Origin: Diploptera punctata | Lineage: Eukaryota > Arthropoda > Insecta > Blattodea > Blaberidae | Assembly: GCA_030220185.1 (NCBI GenBank) | Contig: JASPKZ010003844.1 | Coordinates: forward strand, 2,368,501-2,432,500 | Reading direction: 5' to 3' | DNA length: 64,000 nt | Shown: positions 1 through 11,019 of the stretch, piece after piece | Position numbering within the stretch: position 1 is the first letter of the stretch | Layout: the number at the start of each line of letters is the position of its first letter | Made by a program: the position numbers and the translations under genes | The notes under the pieces: generated by a model | Databases searched by the model: none | What the model was told of the DNA's origin: nothing | Seen by the model: only the letters and a program-made list of their open reading frames with translations

Positions 1-301
1 TAACAGTGAATTACATGGTCTTTATAGGAAGCCAGATATAATGAGAACAGTTAAGTCTCGTAGACTGCGATGGGCTGGACATGTTGCGCGTATGGGGAAT
101 AAAAGATGTGCATGGAAGCTTCTTGTAGGAAAGCCAGAGGGAAAACGCCCAGTTGGTAGACCAATAATGAGGTGGGAGAATAACATTAACTATGATTTGA
201 GGGAAGTAGATTATACAGGGAATGATTGGAAAACATTAGCTCAGGATAGGGATGTATGGAGAGCTTATGTCCGCGCAGCCATGAACCTACGGGTTCGATA
301 G
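1..301 (+). pseudogene. LINE-A reverse transcriptase C-terminus, cut by window edge
   Basis: The open frame runs in from the window edge (from about base 2, NSELHGLYRKPDI) to a TAG at 299-301. It encodes the last ~100 residues of a non-LTR retrotransposon polyprotein, with WAGHVARM, GRP-IMRWENNIN and the terminal NLRVR. This is the post-thumb C-terminal part of an RTE-like reverse transcriptase; clade placement is from memory. No catalytic residues are present. The first ATG is internal to the element, not a real start. It is the first of three tandem copies of this 3' end. Confidence 0.85.
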
Positions 302-532
302 TGCCAGTGAATTTAGTTCAGTTTAGTTTAGAGTTTTTTGATCTGTTACACATATTTGTTGTATTGAAAAGTGATAGTCATAGACTGGCAATGTTAAGCA
401 AAAATCTCTCCCCCTTTCTCTATCCTGTTCTCTTTATTTAATCTCTCCTTTTGTAGATATTTTTACAAGCTTCATGAAATCCTGATCTCTCACGGACACG
501 AACTGTTGGGAGAGGATTCTTGACACTATGCA

Positions 533-745
533 CGTATGGGGAATGAAAGACTTGTATGGAAGCTTCTTGTAGGAAAGCCAGAGGGAAAACGCCCATTTGG
601 TAGGTCAAGAATGAGGTGGGAGAATAACATTAACTATGATTTGAGGGAAGTAGATTATACAGGGAATGATTGGAAAACATTAGCTCAGGATAGGGATGTA
701 TGGAGAGCTTATGTCCGCGCAGCCATGAACCTACGGGTTCGATAG
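533..745 (+). pseudogene. LINE-A C-terminal fragment, tandem copy 2
   Basis: A 69-codon open frame (536-745) from GNERLVWKLL to NLRVR, almost identical to the flanking copies. It starts inside the coding region after a junction with downstream sequence of copy 1, so it has no proper start and cannot be a gene. Confidence 0.85.
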
Positions 746-976
746 TGCCAGTAAATTTAGTTCAGTTTAGTTTAGAGTTTTTTGATCTGTTACACATATT
801 TGTTGTATTGAAAAGTGATAGTCATAGACTGGCAATGTTAAGCAAAAATCTCTCCCCCTTTCTCTATCCTGTTCTCTTTATTTAATCTCTCCTTTTGTAG
901 ATATTTTTACAAGCTTCATGAAATCCTGATCTCTGACGGACACGAACTGTTGGGAGAGGATTCTTGACACTATGCA

Positions 977-1189
977 CGTATGGGGAATGAAAGACTTGCA
1001 TGGAAGCTTCTTGTAGGAAAGCCAGAGGGAAAACGCCCATTTGGTAGGCCAAGAATGAGGTGGGAGAATAACATTAACTATGATTTGAGGAAAGTAGATT
1101 ATACAGGGAATGATTGGGAAGCATTAGCTCAGGATAGGGATGTATGGAGAGCTTATGTCCGCGCGGCCATGAACCTACGGGTTCGATAG
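977..1189 (+). pseudogene. LINE-A C-terminal fragment, tandem copy 3
   Basis: An open frame (980-1189) covering GNERLAWKLL to NLRVR. After the stop it leaves the tandem unit and continues as GTGCTAGTGAGT, the usual LINE-A 3' border, so this copy carries the original 3' end of the array. Confidence 0.85.
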
Positions 1190-1289
1190 TGCTAGTGAGT
1201 AAGTATATCGCATACATACTTTATGACTATACAAGGATATGAAGGTCCTCGCTGTGATAATCTCAAAGCCAGCGGGACTTTGAATAGAA

Positions 1290-1500
1290 TTATTTAAGAC
1301 AAGACACACCATTCACTCATACATTCAAAATAAACAAGGCGAATATGATATGGATGATTCTGATGGCCAGACTATGTTCGGGTACTATTTGGGTCTAAAA
1401 GTATCCTGATATTTGTTTCACATTCAGAAATCTTACCCCGAATAGTGATCGAATCGCTGCCCGCTGGCTCTGAGATAACAAAGTTAACATTACAACACAG
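1290..1500 (-). mobile_element. SINE-I remnant
   Basis: Shares the antisense layout of better SINE-I copies: a cacaccattcactcat block, a gcgaatatgat block, a GAT-rich stretch, a gaaatcttaccccga block and a decayed tRNA-like head near 1440-1480. Strongly diverged. Confidence 0.55.
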
Positions 1501-1533
1501 CGTGCTTGGCTAAATTACTAAAATATAATCCAA

Positions 1534-1876
1534 CGTTGTGGTCTCAGGGTAGCGTGCTGCCTTATCACGCAGCGGGCCCGGGTTCGATCCACGGTCGGGG
1601 CAGTTTTTCTGGGTGAGGTTTTTATCGGGGTTTTTCCTCACCTGTAAGACAAATGTCAGGAAAACTTTAAGGCCCAAACGGTCCCCGAAATCATATGGCC
1701 ATCATCTTTATCATTATCATCCTTACTATTATCATTATCATCATCATCCTTCACCGGTGTGGAAAGCAACGGGAAGCTACCACACATACACAATTCCCTA
1801 GTAAAGCTGCAAGCATAGCATGAAAATGCTATGATTGCAGTGAAGGACCTGCCTTCGGGCAGAATTACTATGGATT
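1534..1876 (+). mobile_element. SINE-H, full length, tRNA-derived
   Basis: The head at 1534-1602 has a Pol III A-box-like block (GGTAGCGTGCTGCC) and a B-box (GGGTTCGATCC). The body has the tttttcctcacctgtaag block, a (CAT/CTT)n stretch and the 3' block gcatagcatgaaaatgc up to gaattactatgga. The family occurs on both strands in this window, often with target duplications. Confidence 0.85.
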
Positions 1877-2453
1877 AATGTACATAGCTTGATACGTGTT
1901 AAAACAGTTCTATTGAATAATAGCACTCTTTTATTTATTTTTTAATTGTCTGTATACATGGAATATATGCAGTTTCCTAGCTATAACATGTGGAGTCATC
2001 CAAACACTTACATACCAGTAATAAACACTATAACTCTGTGTATTTTTATCTTTCGTACTAAATCATACCCTCTCTTATTTATAAAATTATTCTCTTGTTT
2101 ATTATTTCCAATTAGTTACGTTTCTTATGGTGTAATTTTAACTTTCCAACTACTATATAACACAGGTTGTTATGTTTACAAGAATGAATTACGTAGTTTC
2201 AGCTGCACTAAAATAATTTGAGAATCAACTCAACATTGTGGCATATTTCTCTTTTTTAATATATAATATTATATCATGTTAAAAATTAAATATTCAACTT
2301 TCAGGAATAATAGACAATTCGGAAAAAAATCTAAATAACTACAATTCTAAAAGTAGGCCAATTCTTCGATACAAATCAGAAACTTCTCTATTTATAACTT
2401 TGAAGGTTATTAGTTTAATTTAACTTAAAATCTTCCGAGTTGAAATTACTTTA
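1877..2453. other. AT-rich interval, nothing recognised
   Basis: Short open frames only. No repeat family or domain recognised. Confidence 0.5.
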
Positions 2454-2456
2454 AGG

Positions 2457-2542
2457 ATATATATATATATATATATTCCGGGTTCGAATCCCGTCCAGGC
2501 ATTTATTTTTCTTATCATACCATATATATATATATATATAAA
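2457..2542 (+). repeat. tRNA-like B-box fragment between two (TA)n tracts
   Basis: (TA)n at 2457-2475 and 2523-2541 enclose a short segment with a perfect T-arm/B-box (CGGGTTCGAATCCCG). No A-box is present, so it is a fragment of a tRNA-derived SINE, not a tRNA gene. Confidence 0.6.
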
Positions 2543-2629
2543 TACATTACTATAATTGTAAATTAATTAATACAGCCACATTTTCTAAATCATATGGAGT
2601 AACAAACTCTTTTACACTGTCTTTTCGAT

Positions 2630-2870
2630 AGACGTGTATTCCAGTGCCACCTATTTATTGTATTATTATGTAATTGTAATATTATTATGTTTTCTTTATG
2701 TAATTGTAATATTATTGTTTTCTTTTTGTTTTTCTTTATACTATTACCAATTATTACTTTATTGTAACGGACCGTCAACAGCACTACGGCTTATTGCCCG
2801 TGCGATCCATATTTGTAAATAACATTGTACATATCTTACTTTTAGTCTAATAAAGTCCTATGACGACTAC
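2630..2870 (+). repeat. Repeat-X 3' end with internal minisatellite
   Basis: Contains reiterated TATGTAATTGTAATATTATT blocks followed by a unique end, gtaacggaccgtcaacagca to taataaagtcctatgacg. The same sequence is present inverted at 43870-44220. The AATAAAG near the end could be a poly(A) signal. Parent element unknown. Confidence 0.65.
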
Positions 2871-3031
2871 TACTTTACGTACTTCCGATTCTGCTCTAGG
2901 CGGATATATGGCGTTATTTGATGTTTTTGTGTGCAAAGTAAGTGTGCTGTTTGAGAGATGATGATAAACAGAAACAAAATGTGAAACCAGATGTCAGCTC
3001 GTAACCTACTCCCGTCGAAAAGCATAAAGAG

Positions 3032-3526
3032 TTATCGAACCCGTAGGTTCATGGCCGCGCGGACCAAAGCTCTCCATATATCCCTATCCTGAGCCAATGT
3101 TTTCCAATCATCCCCTGTATAATCTATTTTCCCCAAATTATAGTTGATGTTATTCTCCCACCTCATTATTGGTCTACCAACTGGGCGTTTTCTCTCTGGT
3201 TTTCCTACAAGAAGCTTCCATGCACGTCTTTAATTAACAATTTGTGCCACATGTCCTGCCCATCGCAGTCTACGAGACTTAACTGTTCTCATTATATCTG
3301 GCTTCCTATAAAGACCATGTAATTCACTGTTATGCAGTCTTCTCCATTCAACTGTCTGTTCATCTCTCTTTGGTCCAAAAATGATCCTAAGAACTTTATT
3401 CTCAAATACTCGTAATCTCCTTTCCTGCCTTAAAGTAAGAGTCCAAAAGCATAAGGTGTTACCAGTCTTAATGTCCGTATCCGAGGAACGATTCCCTATC
3501 AACAGTACCACATGTCTTCTCAACAT
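3032..3526 (-). pseudogene. LINE-A C-terminal fragment, frameshifted
   Basis: On the minus strand the frame reads LRQERRLRVFENKVLRIIFGPKRDE to WAGHVAQIVN (3526-3230), then breaks at a stop/frameshift. The rest, down to the terminal VR and stop at 3032-3034, lies in other frames. It covers ~165 codons of the family C-terminus. Dead copy. Confidence 0.85.
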
Positions 3527-3818
3527 AGGTACTGCGGTGGAATTTGTGATTTAATACAGCACCTTTGCAAAATTTAGCGATTATCATTGCACACCATCAC
3601 CCTCGTATTCCTGATATTGAATATTTCACGATAAAAATTTCCAATTCCCTGGGGCATCAAACCCAGATCCACTAATCAAGCGACAAACATAAATTCCATA
3701 CTATTTCATTAATTTTCAATTTTTTCGATTTTGTATTCATATTTACATTACGTCCGAGTTTCCATTGTGAAGAATACGAGTAATATGTTTTCCTCTGATC
3801 GCGGTATCAACGCTATGC

Positions 3819-4062
3819 AGAGTAGACCATTGGTGGGGCTGCCACCTCGAAGCTTAAAAGAAAAGATATTTAACAACAAGATACAGTGGAAAGAACATGT
3901 AGAATGAATGGAAGAAAGTAGATTACCAAATAAAATCTTCCATTATTTTCCAAGAGGAAGAAGAGATGTCGGACGTCCTCGGAAGAGATGGTCTTAGATC
4001 TATTAGTGAAGACGGAACAGGCAACTCTTGCCTAAACCAGGAATTGAAGAAGAAGAAGATTT
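3819..4062 (+). mobile_element. LINE-F 3' end with (GAA)n tail, headed by repeat-U
   Basis: From about 3876 one frame reads NKIQWKEHVE-stop-MEESRLPNKIF then PRGRRDVGRPRKRW. This is the zinc-knuckle-free C-terminal signature shared with the copy at 53370-53720. Downstream come CGGAACAGG, a hairpin at 4019-4033 and (GAA)n to 4059. Bases 3819-3862 match the tRNA-like head of repeat-U (ggtggggctgccacct). Confidence 0.75.
4019..4033 (+). other. LINE 3'-terminal hairpin
   Basis: AGGCAA-CTC-TTGCCT, a perfect 6-bp stem between the GGAAC motif and the (GAA)n tail. Equivalent hairpins with different stem bases sit at the ends of other LINE-B/F copies. Confidence 0.7.
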
Positions 4063-4456
4063 ACATTACGTCATTATAGTTTTGTAACCAAGCTACAGGA
4101 TAATATTCTGCTAACAAAATTATCTTCAATAACCTCTTAATTTCTAGTAATTTCACAGCAGCCACTGCCTGCTCCTGGAATTCCGTCCCTCAAAATTATC
4201 ACAGCTCGACACACATAACACTATTAAACTTGTGTAATTATTTGTTGCTGGATAATTAATGCGTTTTGTCAAATAATGACATTTATTCTATGTCAGCAAT
4301 TTTATTTTCATTTTAATTGTTTCAATTTATTTTTCTCTTATTAATTAAATTTAGAATAAATCAACACGTATGTTAACATACCCTACATATGTAAGTCTAT
4401 AAGACTATCGTGTAATGATTATATGAATATTTGTTGTAATTTTATCCAACCTGGTT

Positions 4457-4457
4457 G

Positions 4458-4495
<38 letters not shown>

Positions 4496-4582
4496 CATCA
4501 TTATCATCATCATCATTATCATCATCATCATTATTATCATTACCATCATTATCATTATCATCATTATTATCATTATTATTAA
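4457..4582. repeat. (TTA)n/(TCA)n microsatellite
   Basis: Trinucleotide tract. It gives a spurious poly-isoleucine frame. Confidence 0.95.
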
Positions 4583-4589
4583 AGTCATA

Positions 4590-4790
4590 GGAGAAAAAAT
4601 TAATATTAAATACTCAATAATAGATTATATAAGATATAAGCAGTTAAATTGGTATGAGTATGTATGACGAATGTAAGAAGAAAGGTCATCCAGAAAAACA
4701 CTGGAATGGTGTACACCTGGATGAAGAAAGAAAGAAAGACTTCGAAACTCATGGATGCTCTATGTCTCTCCCGGTAAAATTTTAGGTTTA
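4590..4790 (+). pseudogene. LINE-C C-terminal remnant
   Basis: Reads KVIGEKINIKYSIIDYIRYKQ then LNWYEYV, followed after a stop by EERSSRKTLEWCTPG. It matches the better copy at 49393-49735 (NIGYSIVDYIQYKQLNWYGH). It has several stops and loses similarity by about 4790. Confidence 0.75.
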
Positions 4791-4799
4791 TGAGCGCCA

Positions 4800-5395
4800 C
4801 TGGCAAATGAGATGTATATACTGATTTATTAACCATTATTATCATCATAATCATCTTCATCATTAAAGCTGTTTGTTATTTCTTCCCACAACAATCGTAA
4901 TATTCTTAAGAATTAATGTAGATTTCAATAATAATGTATACTTTCGGTTGGGTGCACTTTATTAATATTTTATTTATATGACATGATGTCCACGTTATTA
5001 ATACTCTATTCCTCATCCTAAACAAGATTAAAACTAAACACAAATTAAAGTAAACTTTGCTATGGTTCTGTAAGTCATTGTACATTTGTGGGCGATATTT
5101 GAAACTCTTCCCCTAATCTGAAACAGTTTCATTGATAGCACATTGTGTGGGTGTGGAATTATTATACCGAACAGCGTTTATCCACTATGTAAATTACTGT
5201 CCGATATTACATCCTATAATACTCGTACAGACCACTACTGTAGTTCATTAAACCCTCAACTGCTCTGTAATGAGTCGTATTACTCACTCCCTAATACGTG
5301 CACCATAATTATTATCACGAAAACCGGAACAATTAAGCAATATTTCTAATTCTCTATTTCCTGCAGGCTAAAATGTTTTCCACAAACAATAATAA
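4800..5395. other. Interval with nothing recognised
   Basis: AT-rich. A 68-codon frame at 5143-5349 shows no domain. Confidence 0.5.
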
Positions 5396-5697
5396 TCATA
5401 AGTAATGCCACGAGTGATTTCCAAATTATCGATAAATTCACGACTCACGAAGTGCGATGTTTGAAAACAAATGAGAAACGATAGGTACGCTTCTACTGGT
5501 TCTTTTGTTTATCACTGCAACCAGATCATACTATTTATTGCCAAAGGAACGCAATATTGTAAGGAGGAGCTTTCTTTAATATGGTAATTATAACACTGAT
5601 AAATATTTGGTGAAACACGACTCTGATTGGTTGTAAAACAGAAATCATTGAAACGTGATTGGTCATTGACTCCCATTTGGGGCATGAGTTAAATAGT
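5396..5697 (+). repeat. Repeat-L, internally deleted copy
   Basis: Starts with the family 5' end TCATAAGTAATGCCACGAG and ends GAGTTAAATAGTC. Compared with the ~750-bp copy at 5810 it lacks the second half of the 5' hairpin and the central TATA-containing region. It keeps two GATTGG (inverted CCAAT) blocks near its 3' end. Confidence 0.8.
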
Positions 5698-5809
5698 CAA
5701 TATAAATAATTTGCAAACATAAGACCAATAATAAACACACTGCGGGGAAACGATATATTTAGGCTATAATTGGACCTTTACATTGGTCAAATGATATGTA
5801 CTGAAACTT

Positions 5810-6561
5810 TCATAAGTAATGCCACGAGTGATTTCCAAATTATCGATAAATTCACGACTCACGAAGAGAGGAGTGAATTTATCTAGAGAATTTGGAAATC
5901 AAGAGTGCAATTTTTTAGGACTATTTAACGAATAAAATTAAGCTGTTTACTCACAAATCATTATTTAACTATAATTATTTTAAAATATTTATATATTTAA
6001 TGTAAACGGCGATGTTTGAAAACAAATGAGAAGCGATAGGTACGCTTCATCTGCTTCTTTTGTTTATCACTGCAACCAGATCATACTATTTATTGCCAAA
6101 GGAACGCAATATTGTAAGAATGCTCTCTAGTGGAGAAAAAATGAAACATCAAATTGTATATTAATTCATTTCTGATGTCGTATGATGCAAATATGACGAT
6201 TATATTTTTCTGGATTGTTACCTGGGAAAAAATACATTTAAGAAAGTGCAAACAGTGGTTTCTTTTTTTTTTTTTTGTGGTATAATCAATTGATACAAAT
6301 GTTTTTATATTAACTCCCGCATGCGGCATGTGTAGACATTCATGCACTATATATACAATCTGGTAGCCGTATTTCTCATGGGCTCAGTCACTGCAAAATA
6401 ATGGTCAGACCTGTTCAGAATATTAAAAAGGAGGAGCCTTCTTTAATATGGTAATTATAACACTGATAAATATTTCGTGAAACACGACTATGATTGGTTT
6501 TAAACAGAAATCATTGAAACGTGATTGGCCATTGAGTCCCATTTGGGGCAAGAGTTAAATA
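5810..6561 (+). repeat. Repeat-L, long copy
   Basis: ~750 bp. A subterminal inverted repeat (gtgatttccaaattatcgat versus its complement) lies near 5825-5920 with a TATCGATA motif. The centre contains actatatatacaatctggta followed by a TCAGTCA initiator-like motif, then aaaaggaggag and two inverted CCAAT boxes before the 3' end AAATAGTC. No coding capacity, no terminal inverted repeat and no clear target duplication. Confidence 0.8.
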
Positions 6562-6669
6562 GTCACTAAAAATATCTTAGTTTCATTAACCCTTATGATT
6601 ACAAATAATATTTCATTTATCCTACATTCCAAGTGCAATGCTCAATGATTTCTGTAACTAACTCATTGG

Positions 6670-6910
6670 CACTATCGAACCCGGAGGTTCATGACCGCGC
6701 GGACATAAGCTCTCCATCCATCCCTGTCCTGAGCTAACGTTTTCCAATCATCCCCTGTATAATCTACTTCCCTCAAATCACAGTTAATGTTATTCTCCCA
6801 CCTCATTCTTGGTCTACCAATTGGGCGTTTTCCCTCTGGTTTTCCTACAAGAAGCTTCCATGCACTTCTTTCATTCCCCATTCGTGCCGTATGTCCTGCC
6901 CATCGCAATC
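6670..6910 (-). pseudogene. LINE-A C-terminal fragment
   Basis: A 78-codon frame from MRWAGHTARMGNERSAWKLL to NLRVR. It is 5'-truncated near 6945 and followed immediately by a second LINE-A end in the same orientation. The shared border sequence (actaactcattggcactatcg) occurs at both ends, so the pair looks like a tandem duplication. Confidence 0.85.
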
Positions 6911-6965
6911 AACGATACTTAACTGTTCTTATTATATGACCATGTATTATAACTAACTCATTGGC

Positions 6966-7330
6966 ACTATCGAACCCGGAGGCTAATGGCCGCGCTGACA
7001 TAAGCTCTCCATACATCCCTATCCTGAGCTAACGTTTTCCATCATCCCTGTATAATCTAGTTCCCTCAAATCATAGTTAATGTTATTCTCCCACCTCATT
7101 CTTGGTCTACCAATTGGGCGTTTTCCCTCTGATTTTCCTACAAGAAGCTTCCATGCACGTCTTTCATTCCCCATTCGTGCCACATGTCCTGCCCATCGCA
7201 GTCTACGAGACTTAAATGTTCTCATATCTGACTTCCTATAAAGACCATGTAGTTCATTGTTCTCCCTTCTCCTGTCTGTTCGTCTCTCTTTGGTTAAAAA
7301 ATGTTATTCTCAAATACCCGTAATCTCCAA
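6966..7330 (-). pseudogene. LINE-A C-terminal fragment
   Basis: The frame MRTFKSRRLRWAGHVARMGN to DLRELDYTG (7225-7019) shifts near 7040, where one codon's worth of bases is missing. The upstream FENK region continues to about 7330. Non-functional. Confidence 0.85.
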
Positions 7331-7334
7331 CTAC

Positions 7335-7911
7335 TCATTTAATTTTAATGCTGGATCATCTGTATCACATTAATATAAGTTCTACAAAAAACTCCTACTA
7401 TATACTTCATCTTAGACTTTCAGTTTCCTATCGTAAATTATTTCTATGCAATCCGTCTATAATATTTACATTTACTGCATTTAATTGGTTATATTTCGTG
7501 CATGAATTTTATATTTACACTTTCCTGAACAAAATTAAAAGTACTGTAAATAGACATTCGAGTGTTCGAAATTTGAGGAACCTATGCAAATTCCCAGTGT
7601 TGAAAGCTCCCCTTTATGTTGAATAGCAGAACAGTTATTCAGGGTGTTCTTATTTTAGAAATGGCCTGGGTCGACCAAAGAGGAAATATAAAAACACAGT
7701 ATAGGATGTATAACCCTAGCCATGATTCCTGACGAATGAAATTTGTAATGAGAGTTTAGATGCGAGTCCTGTACAAACCAGATGTAGGTCTCAGCCAATA
7801 GGAAGTATGACTACACTTCATTGCTAGCTCCCTCGCTAGTGAATATCAAATACAGTCACTGCTAAACATTTTTAAAATCTCATTACAAAAATTAAATAAT
7901 ATAGGTAATCT
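7335..7911. other. Interval with nothing recognised
   Basis: A 92-codon frame at 7348-7626 is AT-rich and shows no domain. Confidence 0.5.
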
Positions 7912-8172
7912 TTATCGTAGACTGCGATGGTCAGGACATGTGGCACGAATTGAAATGAAAGACGTGCATGGAAGCTTCTTGTAGGAAAACCAGAGGGAAA
8001 ACGCCCAGTTGGTAGACCAAGAATGAGGTGGGAGAATAACATTAACTATGATTTGAGGGAAATATTTTATACGGGGAATGATTCGAAAAAAATAAGCTCA
8101 GGATAGGGATGTATGGAGACCTTATGTCCGTGCAGCCATGAACCTACGGGTTCGATAGTGCCAGTGAGTTAG
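7912..8172 (+). pseudogene. LINE-A C-terminal fragment
   Basis: Begins GTAGACTGCGATGGTCAGGA (RLRWSGHVARI), is frameshifted at the MGNE site, and ends with the NLRVR codons and a stop near 8158. The usual tgccagtgagttag border follows. Confidence 0.85.
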
Positions 8173-8198
8173 GACATCTTTATCCGTGGAGGAAGTAT

Positions 8199-8203
8199 AT
8201 TCT

Positions 8204-8242
<39 letters not shown>
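8199..8242. repeat. (TA)n(CA)n microsatellite
   Basis: Alternating TA then CA dinucleotides. Confidence 0.9.
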
Positions 8243-8244
<2 letters not shown>

Positions 8245-8318
8245 ATTTGGTTTATATCACACTCTTAATGTTTTAAATAACCACTAAATGTCACTTTAAT
8301 TTAAACAATTTATAGTCT

Positions 8319-8500
8319 TCCCCGCGCCGTAGCCATGTAATTAAGGCAATATGTCTTGGCGCAGAGCTACGGGACTTAGAAAGGAATTTCTGCCAGTATG
8401 GGACCGATGCCCACCCAGCATCGTGAGGCATTTGGGTAGCTACAATAAGTAGCGACTCCAGGTTGAGAAGACCAGCTATAATGGCTGGGGGACCCTAAAT
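8319..8500 (+). mobile_element. SINE-J, internally deleted
   Basis: Matches SINE-J: a decayed Leu/Ser-like head (gcgccgtagcc), cttggcgcagagctacggga, cagtatgggaccg, then acaataagtagcg and ggctgggggac. Lacks the B-box segment and the 3' part compared with 50645-50990. Confidence 0.8.
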
Positions 8501-8504
8501 TCAC

Positions 8505-9896
8505 ATTGCACTATAATTTTAAGACTTCAGGCAGCAAGTGTACAAAATATTGTAATTAAAGTCTACGGTTTAAAATCTAAAATCAACACATCCGTGTCTC
8601 ACTATTATTCTCTATGGACAGTACATGTTTTTGTAGAGCAACTGTTTTGTTTGTACACGTGGCAGACAGGGAATTCACAGCTCAGCAGTCTTGATAGGCT
8701 CTCCCATTGGATTTACGGTCTAGGACATTCTTCAAAATCCCTTGCGCGACCTATATTTTAGAGTAAACCCTCTAATCGCAACCGTCGTAATTCCATGCCG
8801 AGGGATGAGATATGATGAAGCCTATATTACTGAAGTTGTGTGTGTGATATACACGGGCTATTATTGAAGAGCATCGTGTTTACATTGGAAGTGCAAAGGA
8901 GGCTATAGAGACACAACCTGTAGCAGACGTAGAAGGACGAAATGAAGAGAAAGAGCAACGTCATGAGAAGCATAGAGAGTACCGGTAGAAATTTAGTACA
9001 GTAAAACCTATCTATGAAGGAACATGACGGTTCATTAAATATATATCCGTCTTGGCACTTTTCCTTCTTATAAAGGGTTCCTAAATTACAAGCTTGATTT
9101 TTCTCACGCAGTGTAAGGATTTTACATGCACTCTTTAAAGACATAACGTATTGAACTAAAATACAGACAAAATAATGTATATAACACAGCACAGTTTGCA
9201 CGGCAATACAAAAGAACGCTATTACAAAAAAAAAACGAGAAGGAACTCAACTACAGGAGGACTGAAGAGTTTCCCAACTCCCTCGCAGAATACGTAAGCA
9301 GGCAAGGAAAAACGAGGCACCCGCTGTCATACATTAGCAAGGATATCCCCGCAATACAATGGGAACACAAGAAGGTAAAACGATATAATGCAATAGCGTC
9401 ATATGCAGAACTTTCACGTGTGGTCATTAATACTGTAATTAGAACGTGCTTAATAATTTCCCGTCTTACTAAGATAAAAATTAACTATTGGTACTTTAAA
9501 ACCCATTCCGTTTCCGCGTTTTGAAGGTTTCCGCCTTATACAGGACGATTTTACATATACAATCGTACCATTCTGGAGATTTTTTTTTCTTCCCCATCTC
9601 TAGAGGTATCCTTCTTATTAAAAGGACATTTATCATGTTGACTTTGCTGTAACTAATAATGACCTTTGAAATTGTACTGAGAACTTCAAACATTCTTGTA
9701 TTAGAACACATACCAAATATGTTTGTAATAAATAACAACATTGTAATAGATTGTCGATTATTTATTAATGCGAGTTGACTTTTCGTGTCTGTGGTCAAGG
9801 GCAAAAATTTGCCAGTCAGTTGATCAACTCAAACCAGACTATGGCTGTTCAGTGGCGACACGAAGACGAAAAATAAGCAAACAACAGCCTTTTACG
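8505..9896. other. Long interval without recognised repeat or gene
   Basis: Less AT-rich than its surroundings. The longest frame is minus 9201-8827 (124 codons) with two hydrophobic stretches near its C-terminal half. It has no family I recognise, no intron signals I can defend and no promoter. I would not call it a gene. Confidence 0.4.
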
Positions 9897-9906
9897 GAAT
9901 TGAAAA

Positions 9907-10419
9907 ATTTAGCCTATTCAAAACAAACATTTTTTTTTTTTGCGTTGAATGTTGTTTTTTTATTTCTCTCTTTGTCGTTTTCTTTCGTTTTTACACTGTT
10001 ATTCCTTTTTTTGTTTAACTTTGTTAACCGTTTTATCTTATTCACACATTCAAACACAAGACAGGACACACACCCAGACCCAAGGTGGAGATTGAAAATC
10101 CCTTACCCCGCCGGGAATCGAACCCGGGTCGCCGGAGTGGAAGGTAGGGACACTACCGACTACGCCACGGCAATGGATTTTTTTGTTTTCCAAAAAGCTA
10201 AGTTCTTGGATTTTTTTCCCCCTCTTTTCGTTTACACTGTTTTCCTTCTTGTTTTACCTTTGTTACCTTTCTGTTATTCTCACATATAGACACAAGGACA
10301 AGATATACACCCAGACCCAAGATGGAGATTGAAAATCCCCTATCCCGCAGGGAATCGAACCCGGGTCGCCGGAGTGGAAACTAGGGACTCTACCGACTAC
10401 GCCACGGCGACGGACTGTT
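9907..10419 (-). mobile_element. SINE-K head-to-tail dimer with target duplication
   Basis: Two tRNA-headed units in minus orientation, heads near 10096-10175 and 10335-10412. Each has a B-box (complement of GAATCGAACCCGGG) and an A-box (complement of ccgactacgccacgg), and each ends in the block cacacccagacccaag. The pair is flanked by GAATTGAAAA at 9897-9906 and 10420-10429. The tail side is T-rich on the plus strand. Confidence 0.8.
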
Positions 10420-10504
10420 GAATTGAAAAGAAAAACATATTATCTGAAACATCAGCCTTTTTTACATAGTTAATAAATAATATTTATTCAAATAATATTT
10501 ATTT

Positions 10505-10580
10505 ATGTTTCATTTATTTATTAAGCCTGGTGGTAGCATTTTCTACCACCTACTAGGACAAATGTATGTTACATTCAAAT
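10505..10580 (-). repeat. Possible LINE-E-type 3' end with hairpin
   Basis: A GGTGGTAG stem, a 6-base loop CATTTT and CTACCACC form a strong hairpin inside cctgg..ctagg flanks. The layout matches LINE-E 3' ends but the stem sequence differs. Family membership is tentative. Confidence 0.4.
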
Positions 10581-11019
10581 AAAAACTCACACTAATATCA
10601 GATATTGAGCAATTATTTGATCAGATTGAATAATAATAAATGTTATATGTAATATCACAATAAAGCTAATGATAATTAAAATTAAATCTAATAAAAATTA
10701 TATACATGAAAGAAAAGGGATTTTTTCAAATTGTTATAATAATTTGAAACATTTGGAACACTTTCAATATCCATCCATCCATAGTAATTCTGCCCGAGGG
10801 CAGGTCTTTCACTGTAATCATAGCATTTTCATGCTATGCTTTTGCAGCTTTACTAGGGAATTATTAGGTGTGGTAGCTTCCCGTTATTTTCCACACCGCG
10901 ATGAAGGATGATGATGATGGCGGGATGATTTTCGGGGACCGTTGGGCCCGAAGCCTCCCGACACCCGTCCCACAGATGAAAAACCCCGAATAAACCTCAC
11001 CCACCTGTCCCGACCGGGA

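Larger units (their letters stand above)
90..1195 (+). repeat. Tandem array of LINE-A 3' ends, ~444-bp unit
   Basis: Units begin at the TATGGGGAAT motif near 90, 533 and 977. The first two are full and the third stops after the NLRVR stop codon near 1189. Each unit holds ~210 bp of coding end and ~230 bp of downstream sequence. Units 1 and 2 differ at only a few bases, so the duplication is recent. Confidence 0.85.

Noticed and set aside
4455..4667. Poly-isoleucine protein
   Set aside because: Translation of a (TTA/TCA)n microsatellite.
5810..6561. Repeat-L as a solo LTR
   Set aside because: Ends are not TG..CA, no 4-6-bp target duplication and no primer-binding site or coding neighbour. 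Promoter-like motifs alone are not enough.
5810..6561. Repeat-L as a Helitron
   Set aside because: 5' TC fits, but the 3' end is AGTC rather than CTRR and the hairpin is at the wrong end.
8827..9201. 124-codon minus-strand frame with hydrophobic stretches
   Set aside because: No recognised family, promoter or splice context. Length is within chance for this much sequence.
9768..10289. 173-codon open frame on the plus strand
   Set aside because: Mostly antisense SINE-K dimer with T-runs giving Phe stretches. No domain.
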